Source of the DNA: Thermomicrobiales bacterium
GTDB taxonomy: Bacteria > Chloroflexota > Chloroflexia > Thermomicrobiales > UBA6265
Length of the DNA stretch: 64,000 bases
NCBI GenBank assembly: GCA_041390825.1
Contig: JAWKPF010000018.1
Coordinates: forward strand, 1 to 64,000
Direction: 5' to 3'
Shown piece after piece: positions 36,666 through 45,551 of the stretch; within the stretch, counting starts at the first letter, position 1; each line of letters opens with the position of its first letter. The position numbers and the translations under genes are program-made. The notes under the pieces were generated by a model. The model saw only the letters and a program-made list of their open reading frames with translations, was not told where the DNA came from and made no database searches.

Positions 36666-37292
36666 TTGACCGCAATCGACACATCCACCATCGACGCACG
36701 GGAAACCAGCAACTACGCCAAGCACAGTTCCACGAACCCCGTGCAGCGCAAGCTGATCGACCGATTTCATCACGTCGTGCTCGGCAAGATCGGCGAGCTT
36801 GCGCCTGAGCGCTTCCTCGACGCTGGCTGTGGCGAGGGGTTCGTCTCGGGCCTCCTGGTCGAGCGCTTTCCTGGCATGGAAGTCAGCGCGTTCGATTTCA
36901 ACCCGTCGTCAGTCGCCCTCGCACAGGAGCGCAACCCATCTGTCGATTGCCGTGTCGCGAGCATCTACGACATTCCCTGGGAAACCAACAGTTTCGATGC
37001 CGTTGGCTGTTTCGAAGTGCTGGAACACCTGCACGAGCCAACCGATGCGCTCCGCGAGTTGGCCCGCGTGTCGAAGCGGCACCTGGTGCTGAGCGTGCCG
37101 CACGAACCGTGGTTCTGCTTCTCCAACGCGGCGCGGGGCAAGAACCTGGACATCCACCCGCGCGGAAGCGATCCCGATCACCGCAACTTCTGGACGCGCG
37201 CCGCGTTCGGTCGTTTCGTCGAGCAAGTCGCCGATGTCGAGTGGCTGGGCGGCTCGCTCCCCTGGACCATCTGTGTCGCGCGGGTGCGGTGA
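36666..37292 (+). CDS. SAM-dependent class I methyltransferase
   Basis: 208 residues from TTG 36666 (GAGGAG twelve bases upstream), start uncertain; an ATG at 36615 would overlap the preceding gene. Motif I is RFLDAGCGEGFVSGLLVER, the acidic end of strand 2 is VSAFDFNPSSV, motif post-I is VASIYDIPWETNSFDAVGC and motif II is FEVLEHLHEPTDALREL. The family covers UbiE/BioC-like methyltransferases and many small-molecule or glycan enzymes. PHEPWFCFSNAARGKNLD and HPRGSDPDHRNFWTRAAF are not motifs I can assign. It follows the glycosyltransferase and YbhN-like genes, so the acceptor may be a surface glycan or lipid. Confidence 0.85.
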   Translation: MTAIDTSTIDARETSNYAKHSSTNPVQRKLIDRFHHVVLGKIGELAPERFLDAGCGEGFVSGLLVERFPGMEVSAFDFNPSSVALAQERNPSVDCRVASIYDIPWETNSFDAVGCFEVLEHLHEPTDALRELARVSKRHLVLSVPHEPWFCFSNAARGKNLDIHPRGSDPDHRNFWTRAAFGRFVEQVADVEWLGGSLPWTICVARVR

Positions 37293-37370
37293 GAACGGCA
37301 AGAAGGCGCGGCGATCCGGGGACTGGTTCCTGACGCGCCCCGGGCTCCTGTCGTCCGAATATGTGCGTGC

Positions 37371-37399
37371 TTCGAAGGCCCGAGGGCGTCGTGTATTAT
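37371..37399 (+). promoter_or_regulatory. Weak promoter before the zinc-ribbon/PQQ protein
   Basis: TATTAT (37394-37399) is a good -10; TTCGAA (37371-37376) at 17 bases is a poor -35. It lies in the 148-base gap after the methyltransferase, 41 bases before the ATG at 37441. Confidence 0.35.
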
Positions 37400-37440
37400 G
37401 GGAAGACGCCGGACGCGCGGACTCCCTGCTCGGTTGCACG

Positions 37441-39090
37441 ATGCCCTCATTTACTTCCTACCGCCTCCAAAATCAACAACTCGGCCCGAAAAAGACCTGC
37501 CCGAATTGTGGGCGCATGTTGCCGGCAACCCTGACGTTCTGCCCAAACTGCTCCGCCGACATGCGCAACGTCCCGGAAAACCTGCGCTCCTCGCAGGAAC
37601 AGCGCACGCAGTTTCAGATTCCTTCCTTTCTCCTGACCGAGCCGACCAAACGCCGGTTCGACGAGGAAGGCATCGGCACCGGCGTTGTCTGGGTCGGGCT
37701 CATATTGATCGCCTTGCCAGTCGTCACGTCGAATCTTTCGCCACTCACGCTCGCATCCTGGGTGCTCGGGGTCATCCTCACCGGATATGGCATAGCCAGA
37801 ACCCGTGTCGACAGGCAATCGATGATGCGCTCGGGCATGGTCACCGCTGCAGCCGGACTGCTCACACTCGTTGTGATGGGCAACCACCTGTGGCGCCAGG
37901 AGCAGTCCCCGATCCCTGCCGATCCCGAGCTCGCGTCCCTGGCGCTCTCGCCGAGCAGTGAGGCGGAGGAGCTCGATGCGTCGCTGGCGTCTATCCTGAC
38001 TGGATCGAATCCGATGTTCCGCGGGGCCCCGGCTCACACCGGCGTTCTGGCTGGCCCCGGGATCGATGGAAACCCCTACCGCAGTTGGCGCTATGACACG
38101 GGGGAGGACTTGCGCTCGACGCCGGCGATTGCAGGCGCCGTTGCCTATTTCGGCACGCGTGACGGCTATCTCGTTGCGCTCGATCTGCTGACCCGCAAGC
38201 CCAAGTGGACCTTCGATCTCGGCGGCTATCCCGTCACCGCGTCGCCTGCCGTCGACGGACGCACGGTTTACATCGGCAGTGGCTTCAACGCGTTCGCGGT
38301 CGATGCGGATACCGGCATTCAGCGCTGGAAATCCCAGATGGAGTACGCGGGCGAGTCCTCTCCGACTGTCGCGGACGGCGTCGTCTACGTCGCCAGCAAG
38401 GAGAACCACCTCTACGCTTTCGATGCCGCATCCGGGGAACAGCTGTGGTCGTTCAAGACCGATGGACTGCTCTTTGGAACCCCCTCGATCGCCGAGGACG
38501 CCATCCTGATCGGAGGGGATGATGGTGATCTCTTCTCGATAAGCCGAGACAACGGCCACCTGCTCTGGAAGACCACCCTCGATTCCGCCATCTATTCGAC
38601 GCCAGCCATTAGCAACGGGCGCGTGTTTGTCACCACCGAAGGGCAGACGGTTTCGGCTGTCGATCTCGAAACGGGCGACCTGATCTGGAGCTATCCCGTT
38701 GGAGGCGCTTCGTCCCCAGCGGTGGCCGACGGCATTGTCTATGTCGGCAGCTCTGATGGCGCGCTCTACGCCATCGATGCGGAGTCGGGCGGCACACCGA
38801 TGTGGCTCTTTGCGACCGGGAACAAGACGGTTCAGTCACCCGTGATCGCGGGCGAGCATGTGGTCGTCGCGGCCGGCGCGATGCTCTACAGCCTCGATCG
38901 GGAAACCGGCGAGGTGGTCTGGCAATATCCGGTCGGTGACACGATCACCACCGAGCCAGTCATTCTCGACGGCTATCTCTATGCGGGTGACAAGAACGGC
39001 TACTTCTACGCGCTCACCGGCGACGCCCACCTGGCCACGCCCGAGTCTGGCAGTGCCGGGAACAGCAACGGGAAACCCGGATCGACATAG
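37441..39090 (+). CDS. Membrane protein with N-terminal zinc ribbon and C-terminal PQQ-type beta-propeller
   Basis: 549 residues from ATG 37441. Residues 19-42 form a double CxxC zinc ribbon (TCPNCGRMLPATLTFCPNC). About residues 76-95 and 101-150 hold two or three membrane segments (GVVWVGLILIALPVVTSNLS, LGVILTGYGIARTRVD, AAAGLLTLVVMGNHLW). From about residue 195 to 530 there are at least seven outer-domain repeats of the PQQ/YWTD-like form, for example YFGTRDGYLVALDLLTRKPK, YIGSGFNAFAVDADTG, YVASKENHLYAFDAASGEQL and YVGSSDGALYAIDAESGG, as in BamB or PQQ dehydrogenase propellers without catalytic residues. A scaffold or sensing role is likely. The cytoplasmic ribbon plus exported propeller is an unusual combination. 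Confidence 0.82.
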   Translation: MPSFTSYRLQNQQLGPKKTCPNCGRMLPATLTFCPNCSADMRNVPENLRSSQEQRTQFQIPSFLLTEPTKRRFDEEGIGTGVVWVGLILIALPVVTSNLSPLTLASWVLGVILTGYGIARTRVDRQSMMRSGMVTAAAGLLTLVVMGNHLWRQEQSPIPADPELASLALSPSSEAEELDASLASILTGSNPMFRGAPAHTGVLAGPGIDGNPYRSWRYDTGEDLRSTPAIAGAVAYFGTRDGYLVALDLLTRKPKWTFDLGGYPVTASPAVDGRTVYIGSGFNAFAVDADTGIQRWKSQMEYAGESSPTVADGVVYVASKENHLYAFDAASGEQLWSFKTDGLLFGTPSIAEDAILIGGDDGDLFSISRDNGHLLWKTTLDSAIYSTPAISNGRVFVTTEGQTVSAVDLETGDLIWSYPVGGASSPAVADGIVYVGSSDGALYAIDAESGGTPMWLFATGNKTVQSPVIAGEHVVVAAGAMLYSLDRETGEVVWQYPVGDTITTEPVILDGYLYAGDKNGYFYALTGDAHLATPESGSAGNSNGKPGST

Positions 39091-39095
39091 ACGAA

Positions 39096-39127
39096 GAGCG
39101 CGCGGGCCGAGTTCGGCCCACGCGCTC
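39096..39127. terminator. Bidirectional terminator-like hairpin
   Basis: GAGCGCGCGGGCC (39096-39108), loop GAGTTC, GGCCCACGCGCTC (39115-39127); 12 of 13 pairs are Watson-Crick. It lies between two convergent genes, 6 bases after the PQQ protein and 12 bases beyond the ThDP enzyme. No T-run on either side. Confidence 0.6.
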
Positions 39128-39138
39128 CGGATAGCGTC

Positions 39139-40806
39139 CTATCGCAGTTTCAGCGTTTTCCATGGGTCCGGCATTGCCGGAACCGGAACTTCGATGAGGG
39201 TCGGTTCGTCCGCGCGGATGGCATCCGCCAGGTGCTGCGCCAACTGATCGGGCGACTCGGCCCGGCGACCCGTGACACCGAACGACTCCGCCAGCTTCAC
39301 GTAGTCTGGATTGACGAGATCTGACGCAATCTGGCGCCCGCCCATATCGACCTGCTGAATGCGCTTGACATTGCCATAGGCGTTGTCATTGAAAACGATG
39401 GTGATCAGTCCGATGTTGTGCTGCACCAACGTCGAAAGCTCGTTCAGGGTGAAACCGAAGCCACCGTCGCCGTTCATAGATACGACCGGAACATCTGGCT
39501 TGCCAACCTTCGCGCCCATGGCAAGCGTGAAACCGAACCCCAGCGTTCCCTGATAGCCGCAACCGAGATAGGTGTTCGGCTTGTAGACGGGGTACCCAAG
39601 GTTCGACCAGTAGCCAAGCTGGGTCATCTCGCCGACCAATACCCCGTCTTCCGGCAAGGTTTGCCGAATCGCCTTGGAGTAGCTGGCCTGCGGTTCGATC
39701 GACTCGACCCTTGCTTGCAGACTCGCCTTGAGCTCGCGGATCGCCGTCAGCTTCTCACGATCGAGCGCGCGATCGGGTGAAACCGCGTCGACCAGAGCCG
39801 CCAACGCGGCTTTGGCGTCGGCTTCGATCTCGATCGTCGCGCGGCAGTTGCGCACGATTTCTTCGGGATCGATGTCGATGCGGATCAGCGTCTGATCGGG
39901 CCGCACCTCGATCGGGTCGCTCACCGGACCCAGGAAACGTGTGCCGACTGCCAGGATCACATCGGCGCTCGGGCGCAGTTCCTTGTCGGCCAGCTGACCG
40001 ACTGAGAGATCATCGCGATCGTCGATCACGCCCTTGCCATTGCGAGAGGCAATGATCGGCGCCTGGAGCATCCGGGCCAGTTCCAGCAGTTCCGGTCCTG
40101 CATTGGCAACAACCGAGCCACCGCCGGTATAGATCAACGGGTTCTTGGCGCCGTTCAGCGCCTTGGCAGCTTTCGCGATCAAGTCCGGATCGCCGGCGAA
40201 TCGCGAGCGCTTGGCGACCGGAGGCCCAATGGTCACCTCGCCCGAAGCAAAAAAGATATCGGGCGGGACTTCGACGTATGTTGGCCGCGGACGGCCGGAA
40301 CGGATCTCGCTAAGCGCCCGGTCGAGCGCGCCGGGAATCTCTGCCGGCGTGTTGGCGCGTGCCTGGAACTTGGTGAACGAACGAGCCATGCCGAGTTGAT
40401 CGGGAATCTCGTGCAACAGCCCCCGGCCAACGCCGATCATGTCGGAGCGAATCTGCCCGGTGAGGCAAAGGACGGAGGAGTTGCAGGCGTATGCAGTCGC
40501 AAGCGCCGCTGATGCGTTCATGACGCCGGGACCCGGTACGACGACGCAGACACCTTCTTTTCCGGTGACACGCGAATACCCGTCGGCCATATAGGCGGTC
40601 GCCTGCTCGTGGCGGGTGTGAATGACGCGAATCGCATCCTGGTTCTCGTAGAAGGCGTTGAAGAGACCGTCGAGCTGTACGCCGGGAAGGCCAAAGACGG
40701 TATCGACGCCATTCTGCTTCAGGGTTTCGACCGCCGCTTCGCCTCCGGTCAGAGTGCGGGGGACATTGGATTCGACGGTTTCCCTGGTGACGACGGCTGA
40801 ACTCAC
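39139..40806 (-). CDS. Thiamine diphosphate-dependent enzyme, acetolactate synthase large-subunit family
   Basis: 555 residues from GTG 40806, preceded by AAAGGGAA; a TTG 13 codons upstream is less likely. The catalytic Glu is residue 67 (HTRHEQATAYMADGYSRV), followed by GVCVVVPGPGVMNASAALATA. The middle domain has NPLIYTGGGSVVANAG and the PP domain has MNGDGGFGFTLNELST and IVFNDNAYGNVKRIQ for ThDP/Mg binding. These are clear IlvB/oxalyl-CoA decarboxylase-family motifs. No ilvN, ilvC or other branched-chain gene is adjacent, so it may be a catabolic or specialised carboligase rather than the biosynthetic enzyme. It resembles the gene at 16.3 kb in layout but the two are clearly different proteins. 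Confidence 0.85.
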   Translation of the reverse strand: MSSAVVTRETVESNVPRTLTGGEAAVETLKQNGVDTVFGLPGVQLDGLFNAFYENQDAIRVIHTRHEQATAYMADGYSRVTGKEGVCVVVPGPGVMNASAALATAYACNSSVLCLTGQIRSDMIGVGRGLLHEIPDQLGMARSFTKFQARANTPAEIPGALDRALSEIRSGRPRPTYVEVPPDIFFASGEVTIGPPVAKRSRFAGDPDLIAKAAKALNGAKNPLIYTGGGSVVANAGPELLELARMLQAPIIASRNGKGVIDDRDDLSVGQLADKELRPSADVILAVGTRFLGPVSDPIEVRPDQTLIRIDIDPEEIVRNCRATIEIEADAKAALAALVDAVSPDRALDREKLTAIRELKASLQARVESIEPQASYSKAIRQTLPEDGVLVGEMTQLGYWSNLGYPVYKPNTYLGCGYQGTLGFGFTLAMGAKVGKPDVPVVSMNGDGGFGFTLNELSTLVQHNIGLITIVFNDNAYGNVKRIQQVDMGGRQIASDLVNPDYVKLAESFGVTGRRAESPDQLAQHLADAIRADEPTLIEVPVPAMPDPWKTLKLR

Positions 40807-40927
40807 GCTGTTCCCTTTCTGAAATGTGTCAACCGGCGCCTGCAACAGTGGATGGCAAACCGGCGCACAGATTGTACGTGCCGATCGGAAACCCGTAGCA
40901 GATCGATTCAGTTATCGACGGATGTGG

Positions 40928-41975
40928 TCAGATTCGTCCCGCAGCTCGTGCGGCGCCCAGGGCAGCGATGACCGTATCCAGGTGCACCACGAATTCTGCG
41001 GTGATTTCCAGCCGATGCCGCAACGGAGGATCGGACTCGAGCTCTCTGGTGTTGCTCCAGCCGCCATCAGCGTCCTGCACCTCCGCGAACCATTCACCCA
41101 TGCGCGCGATCCACGGAACATACACCTCGTCACCGGTCGCCAGGTAAAGCAATCCCGACCCCCAGGCGCTCTTGCAAACTTGCTTGGTGTCGAACTGCTC
41201 TTCGCACGAATTCATGGAAAACTGCTGATAGCGGCGCGCGTATTCGAGCCAACGGCGCTCACCCGTCGCCATGAAGAGCTGCGTCAGGAAACGACGCCGC
41301 AATCCCTCCGTTGTAGAAGAACTGAAACGGCTGCTGCGCTCTTGCACGACGCCGTCGGTCGAGGCTGGTCGGGGTCCCGGTCAGCAGGCCATTGCTCGTC
41401 CAGATGGTGTAGAGGCGATCCGGCAACTCGGGTTGGGCATCCCACAACCGCGCGAACCACTCACCGGTCTTGCGGGCGAGGTCGAGGTTTCCGGTGATGA
41501 CCGACGACATGCCAAATTGCGCGGTTGGAAAAAGGAGCTGCGGATCGGTGGGTCCGGTGCGTTCACGCGTCATGACGACTCCACCGGAGTCTGGGTCGTG
41601 GAACCGCGCTGCATATGTCATGGACTTACGCGCGATGTCGAACCGGCGCATCAGCCAGGCGCCATAAGCAAGGATGGTCTCGGGATACGTGTTAGTCGTG
41701 CGATTCGCGTCTGCATCCCACTCCAAACCGCCGTGAAACTGGCCGTCTTGGCCCAGACCGGTGCGTTCGATCCAGTCGAGGACCGCCGCGGCGGTGGAGG
41801 TCTCTCCGCTTACCGCCAGGGCCCAGGGAATGCGATACCAGGTGACACGGCCGCCGAAGTCGTCAGCAACGCTGCCGTCTGTGTCGATGTGCCTCAACAG
41901 GAACGCGACCCCACGCGAGCGGGAATCCTCGATCCGGGACAAGAGCTCGCCGGTGACCGATTCGGTGGTCGTCAT
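40928..41975 (-). pseudogene. Frameshifted alpha-helical-barrel protein (terpenoid-cyclase/glycosidase fold), unknown function
   Basis: From ATG 41975 (GAGGGA four bases upstream) the frame gives about 228 residues to FFYNGGIAA, then goes out of frame; the continuation FLTQLFMATGERRWLEYARRY runs in another frame to 40928. The switch is at AAA 41289-41291 on the plus strand, where one base fewer restores one protein of about 348 residues. The repeated helix pairs (VLDWIERTGLGQDGQFHGGL, AYGAWLMRRFDIARKSMTY) and Gly/Trp/aromatic pattern resemble (alpha/alpha)6 barrels such as squalene cyclase or GH-family proteins, but I cannot name the family. It follows dppC after 17 bases. Confidence 0.6.
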
Positions 41976-41992
41976 GGAGTCCCTCGCTTCGA

Positions 41993-42877
41993 TCACAGGC
42001 GGCGTACGCGCGGATCGAGCCGGTCGCGCAGGCCATCGCCAAACGTGTTCAATGAAAGGACGAGCAGGAAGATGCAAATCCCCGGGGCCAGCACGTACCA
42101 GGGCGCTTGTTGGGGATAGCTCTGGGCGTTCTTGAGCATCGTGCCCCAGGTGGCGGTCGGTGGCTGAACCCCGAGACCCAGATAACTCAGTCCAGCTTCC
42201 ACCAATACGGCCACCGCCATGGTCAACGTCACCTGCACCAGAATGGCCGGGAGCGCATTCGGCAGGATATGTCGCCAGAGCAACCGGCTGCCAGTTGCCC
42301 CGATTGCCCGGCTGGCGGTAACGAAATCCTCTTCCTTGAGCGCCAACACGCTGGCCCGGACGAGGCGGGCAAACCGCGGAATGAAGATGATCCCAACCGT
42401 CAGGATGATGCTCTGCTGCGATGCGCCCCGCGCCGCCACGATCAGAATGGCGAACAGCACGCTCGGGAAGGCCAGCAGTGCGTCCTGCAAACGCATGAGC
42501 ACACTATCGACCCAACCGCCTCGGTACCCGGCAATCAATCCAACCGGAATGCCGATTGCCATAGCGATCAACACGCCAATTCCGGAAATCACGAACTCGA
42601 TGCGCGCGCCATAGACAACCCGGCTGTAAATGTCGCGACCGTATTCGTCGGTTCCAAACCAATAGGAGCGAGACGGCGGATGCAGCAGGTCGACACCGAT
42701 TTTGTTTGGATCGTGTGTTGCGAAGAGCGCAGGCGCCACTCCCCAGGCGAGGAAGAGCAGCAACACGAGCGCCGAAACGATCAACACCGGATCCGCTTTT
42801 CCGCCGAAGATGCGCCAGCTCAGCGAACGCTTCTGGCCCCCGAGTGGAAGCTGCACCGGATCGAGCGACGCGTCCAT
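41993..42877 (-). CDS. Peptide/nickel-type ABC transporter permease (DppC/OppC family)
   Basis: 294 residues. The N-terminal cytoplasmic part leads to a first membrane helix (LIVSALVLLLFLAWGVAPAL), the extracytoplasmic HPPSRSYWFGTDEYGRDIYS, which is the hallmark of DppC proteins, and then the five-helix binding-protein-dependent transport domain with the EAA loop EEDFVTASRAIGATGSRLLW and LPNALPAILVQVTLTMAVAV. It forms the channel with the preceding DppB-like protein. It is one of the few intact genes in this stretch. No DppD/DppF ATPases are adjacent, so energy must come from ATPases elsewhere or the importer is not functional. Confidence 0.92.
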   Translation of the reverse strand: MDASLDPVQLPLGGQKRSLSWRIFGGKADPVLIVSALVLLLFLAWGVAPALFATHDPNKIGVDLLHPPSRSYWFGTDEYGRDIYSRVVYGARIEFVISGIGVLIAMAIGIPVGLIAGYRGGWVDSVLMRLQDALLAFPSVLFAILIVAARGASQQSIILTVGIIFIPRFARLVRASVLALKEEDFVTASRAIGATGSRLLWRHILPNALPAILVQVTLTMAVAVLVEAGLSYLGLGVQPPTATWGTMLKNAQSYPQQAPWYVLAPGICIFLLVLSLNTFGDGLRDRLDPRVRRL

Positions 42878-42880
42878 CGC

Positions 42881-43830
42881 CTACGACACCCGCATACGCG
42901 GGTTGAGGAACCCATATGCAATGTCGGTCAACAGATTGGCCAGGATGAGGCCGATCGTCACGAACAACACCGAAGTTTGGACCAGGGGATAGTCACGGTC
43001 GAAGATCGCCTGCACCGTTAGCCAGCCGACCCCTGACCAACCAAACACCTGCTCGATGATGACCGCGCCGCCCAGCAGCGCGCCGATTTCCAGCCCTGCC
43101 ACGGTCAACACCGGGATGAGCGCGTTCTTCATGGCGTGCCGCATGATGACCGTTTTCTCGCGCAGTCCCTTCGCCCTGGCGGTGCGAACATAGTCGGCGC
43201 CAAGCACCTGGATCATGTCCGAGCGCAGGAAGCGCATTAGCGTCGCAGCGAGATAGGTGCCCAGCGTAATGGATGGCAGAATCAGCCGTTTGAGGTTTTC
43301 GGCCGGATCCCCTTCCGAAAGGGAACATATCCGGACGCCGGGAGCCATCCCAGCCGGACAATGAAAATCAGAATCAGCGTCAAGCCCAGCCAAAAACCCG
43401 CAGCCAATCCAGCGCTGACAAAGCCCATGGCCGCCCGGTCGATCAGGGATCCGCGTTTGATTGCCGCCAAGACTCCGAGCGGCACTGCCAGGAGCAACGC
43501 GAAGATGGTCGCGCCGATCACGAGTTCCAGCGTGGCTGGCAACTTCTGCATGAAGAGATCGATGGTCGGCCGCTTGTTCTTGAGCGAATTGCCGAAATCG
43601 CCTTGCGCGAGATCCTGTATCCAGTACAGGTACTGCACCGGGATTGGTTTGGTCAGTCCTGACCTCACGCAGCGCTTCGAGCTTGGGGAGGTTCTCGGGT
43701 TTGGCGGCTTCCCGCCCCATTTGCATAGCGGCCGCCGCCTGGCGCCATGCGAATGAGTCCAAAGACAAGCATCGAAACGATGATCATCGTCGATGGCCTG
43801 CAGGATTCGACTGGCGGCAAAGCGGGCCAT
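42881..43830 (-). pseudogene. Frameshifted DppB/OppB-type ABC transporter permease
   Basis: The protein must be read in pieces: MARFAASRILQAI from 43830, then MIIVSMLVFGLIRMAPGG, then MQMGREAAKPENLPKLEALR, then GLTKPIPVQYLYWIQDLAQG to GYVPF, then SEGDPAENLKRLILPSITLG to the end at 42881. Put together it is an ordinary DppB of about 315 residues with the EAA loop YVRTARAKGLREKTVIMRHA. Switches fall at about 43786-43794, 43727-43746, 43656-43668 and 43316-43323. Substitutions are few, so the indels are recent or are sequencing errors. The permease partner DppC follows after 3 bases. Confidence 0.8.
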
Positions 43831-43846
43831 GCAACTCCGGGAACGT

Positions 43847-43878
43847 GCGCGGCGCCGTCAACCCGGACGGCGCCGCGC
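43847..43878 (-). terminator. Perfect 13-bp stem-loop between the binding protein and the permease genes
   Basis: GCGCGGCGCCGTC (43847-43859), loop AACCCG, GACGGCGCCGCGC (43866-43878). It lies 14 bases after the stop of the peptide-binding protein and before dppB, the same arrangement as livK/livH. No T-run follows on the minus strand; a stabilising or partial-termination role is likely. Confidence 0.65.
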
Positions 43879-43892
43879 AGTGAGGGCGTTTC

Positions 43893-45458
43893 CTATCCCT
43901 CGCTGATGGTGGTGTCGTTGAGCAGCACCAGCTCAGCGAGTTGATTCCCCAATTCGAACATTGGCGCGGTCACCGAGACCTTCGGCGTCTCCTGGATGAC
44001 CATGATCGGCAGTTCTTCGACGAAGAGCTGCTGCATACGGGCATATTGCTCCTTGCGCTCATCGAGATCGAGCGTCTCGTTCGCGCTCACCGCCAGTGCA
44101 GCCGCTTCCTCGTTGGTCCAGCCGTCGGTCAGATGCGGTTGCAGACCGAGACTGACGAAGTAGTTCGGATCGGCAAACCCTGGGAAGACGTTCCAGATGA
44201 CATCGTAGGTATGGTTGAGGTAGTTATCGAGCCAGACCGAAAGTTCCTGGATTTCGATGTTGAGCTTGACACCAGCCTCGGCCAGTCCAGCCTGCCAAAT
44301 GGTCGCCGCCTGCTCACCTTCCGGGTAGCCCTGAATGCCAAGCACGGTGAACTCCAGGTCGGCCGCGCCTTCCTCCTCGAGAATGGCCTTGGCGGCGGCG
44401 GGATCATAGTCATACCCAGGCACATCGGCATACGCCCAACTGTCCATCCCGACGAAGGTCCATTTCGGCGCGCCGCCGCCGGCATAGACCACCTGCTGCA
44501 CCGCGTTCTTGTCGAGGCACATGGCGAGCGCCTGGCGAACGCGGGCATTGGTGCGGATGGTTTCGTGGTTCTTGCCCAGCATCTCGAAAAGCGGAATGCT
44601 GCTGGTGGGCACATTGATGACCACCACGCTGTCATCACCTTCCAGCGCGGTCGACTGCGTTACCGGAATGTTCAGCACTCCCTGGACATCGCCCGATTTC
44701 AGGTTCGTGATGGAAACCTGCGGATCGGGAAGGATGTTGAAACGCAATGTCGCGACGCCCGGGCCTTCGCCATAGTAGCCGTCATAGGCTTCGAGCGAGA
44801 TGTGATCGTTCGGCACCCATTCGACGAACTTGAATGGTCCGGAGCCGATTGGGGTGTTCTCGATATCGGCAGCAATCGCTTCGGAAATGATCGCAATCTG
44901 GGTCAACCCGTCGAGAAAATCTGCCTGCACCGCGGAGAGTTTGATGCTGATGGTCTGATCGTCGATGACCTCATACGATGCGACGTTGGTCAGCCGGCTC
45001 GACCAAACCGTCTCTTTCTCGACCACACGGCCAAACGAGAATTCGACATCTGCCGCGGTCACAGGTGTGCCGTCGTGATAGGTCGCTCTCAACCAGTAGC
45101 GATCGTAGTCGTGTCGTCCGGGTTCTTCCATGACGCCGCCAAATCACCCACATAGGTGAGAGATCGCCTGCATGTCACACCAGTATAGCTAGAACACCGG
45201 CTTACGGCATCATATCGTAGGCGGCAAAGTTCAGCTCACTTGCGGACCAGAGCAATCGATATCGCTTCGGCTGCGATCCACGAGCGCGCCCAGGCGCGAC
45301 GCCCTGGCGGCAGCGCGCAATGCATCAGCCTGAGACGTCGCGATGGCGCCAAGCGCGCCCACGCTCACTCCAGCCGCGGCCGCACGAACCAGCAGTTGCC
45401 GCCGGTCGATCCGCCCAGTGAAGAATTCCTGCATCAACGTACGTGCGTGATCGGTCAT
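43893..45458 (-). pseudogene. Frameshifted peptide ABC transporter substrate-binding protein (SBP_bac_5), Tat-exported
   Basis: The N-terminus from 45458 has a twin-arginine-like signal (IDRRQLLVRAAAAGVSVGAL) and reaches DIDCSGPQVS, then a stop. The next piece NFAAYDMM, then YVGDLAASWKNPDDTTTIAT in another frame, then YHDGTPVTAADVEFSFGRVV in the long frame from about 45085 to 43893. The assembled sequence is a normal DppA/OppA-like protein of about 520 residues, with FKFVEWVPNDHISLEAYDGY and ARVRQALAMCLDKNAVQQVV near the middle. At least three frame changes (about 45085, 45180-45210, 45225-45240) disrupt it. It binds the ligand for the DppBC pair. Confidence 0.8.
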
Positions 45459-45551
45459 TGGTCGTTCCTCCGTGAACGAGCCTGCAGTTTCCGGCTCGTT
45501 CGCATGCTGATTGCGCTCGTCGCGGAGCGTTGCACGAAATCACAAATGCCT

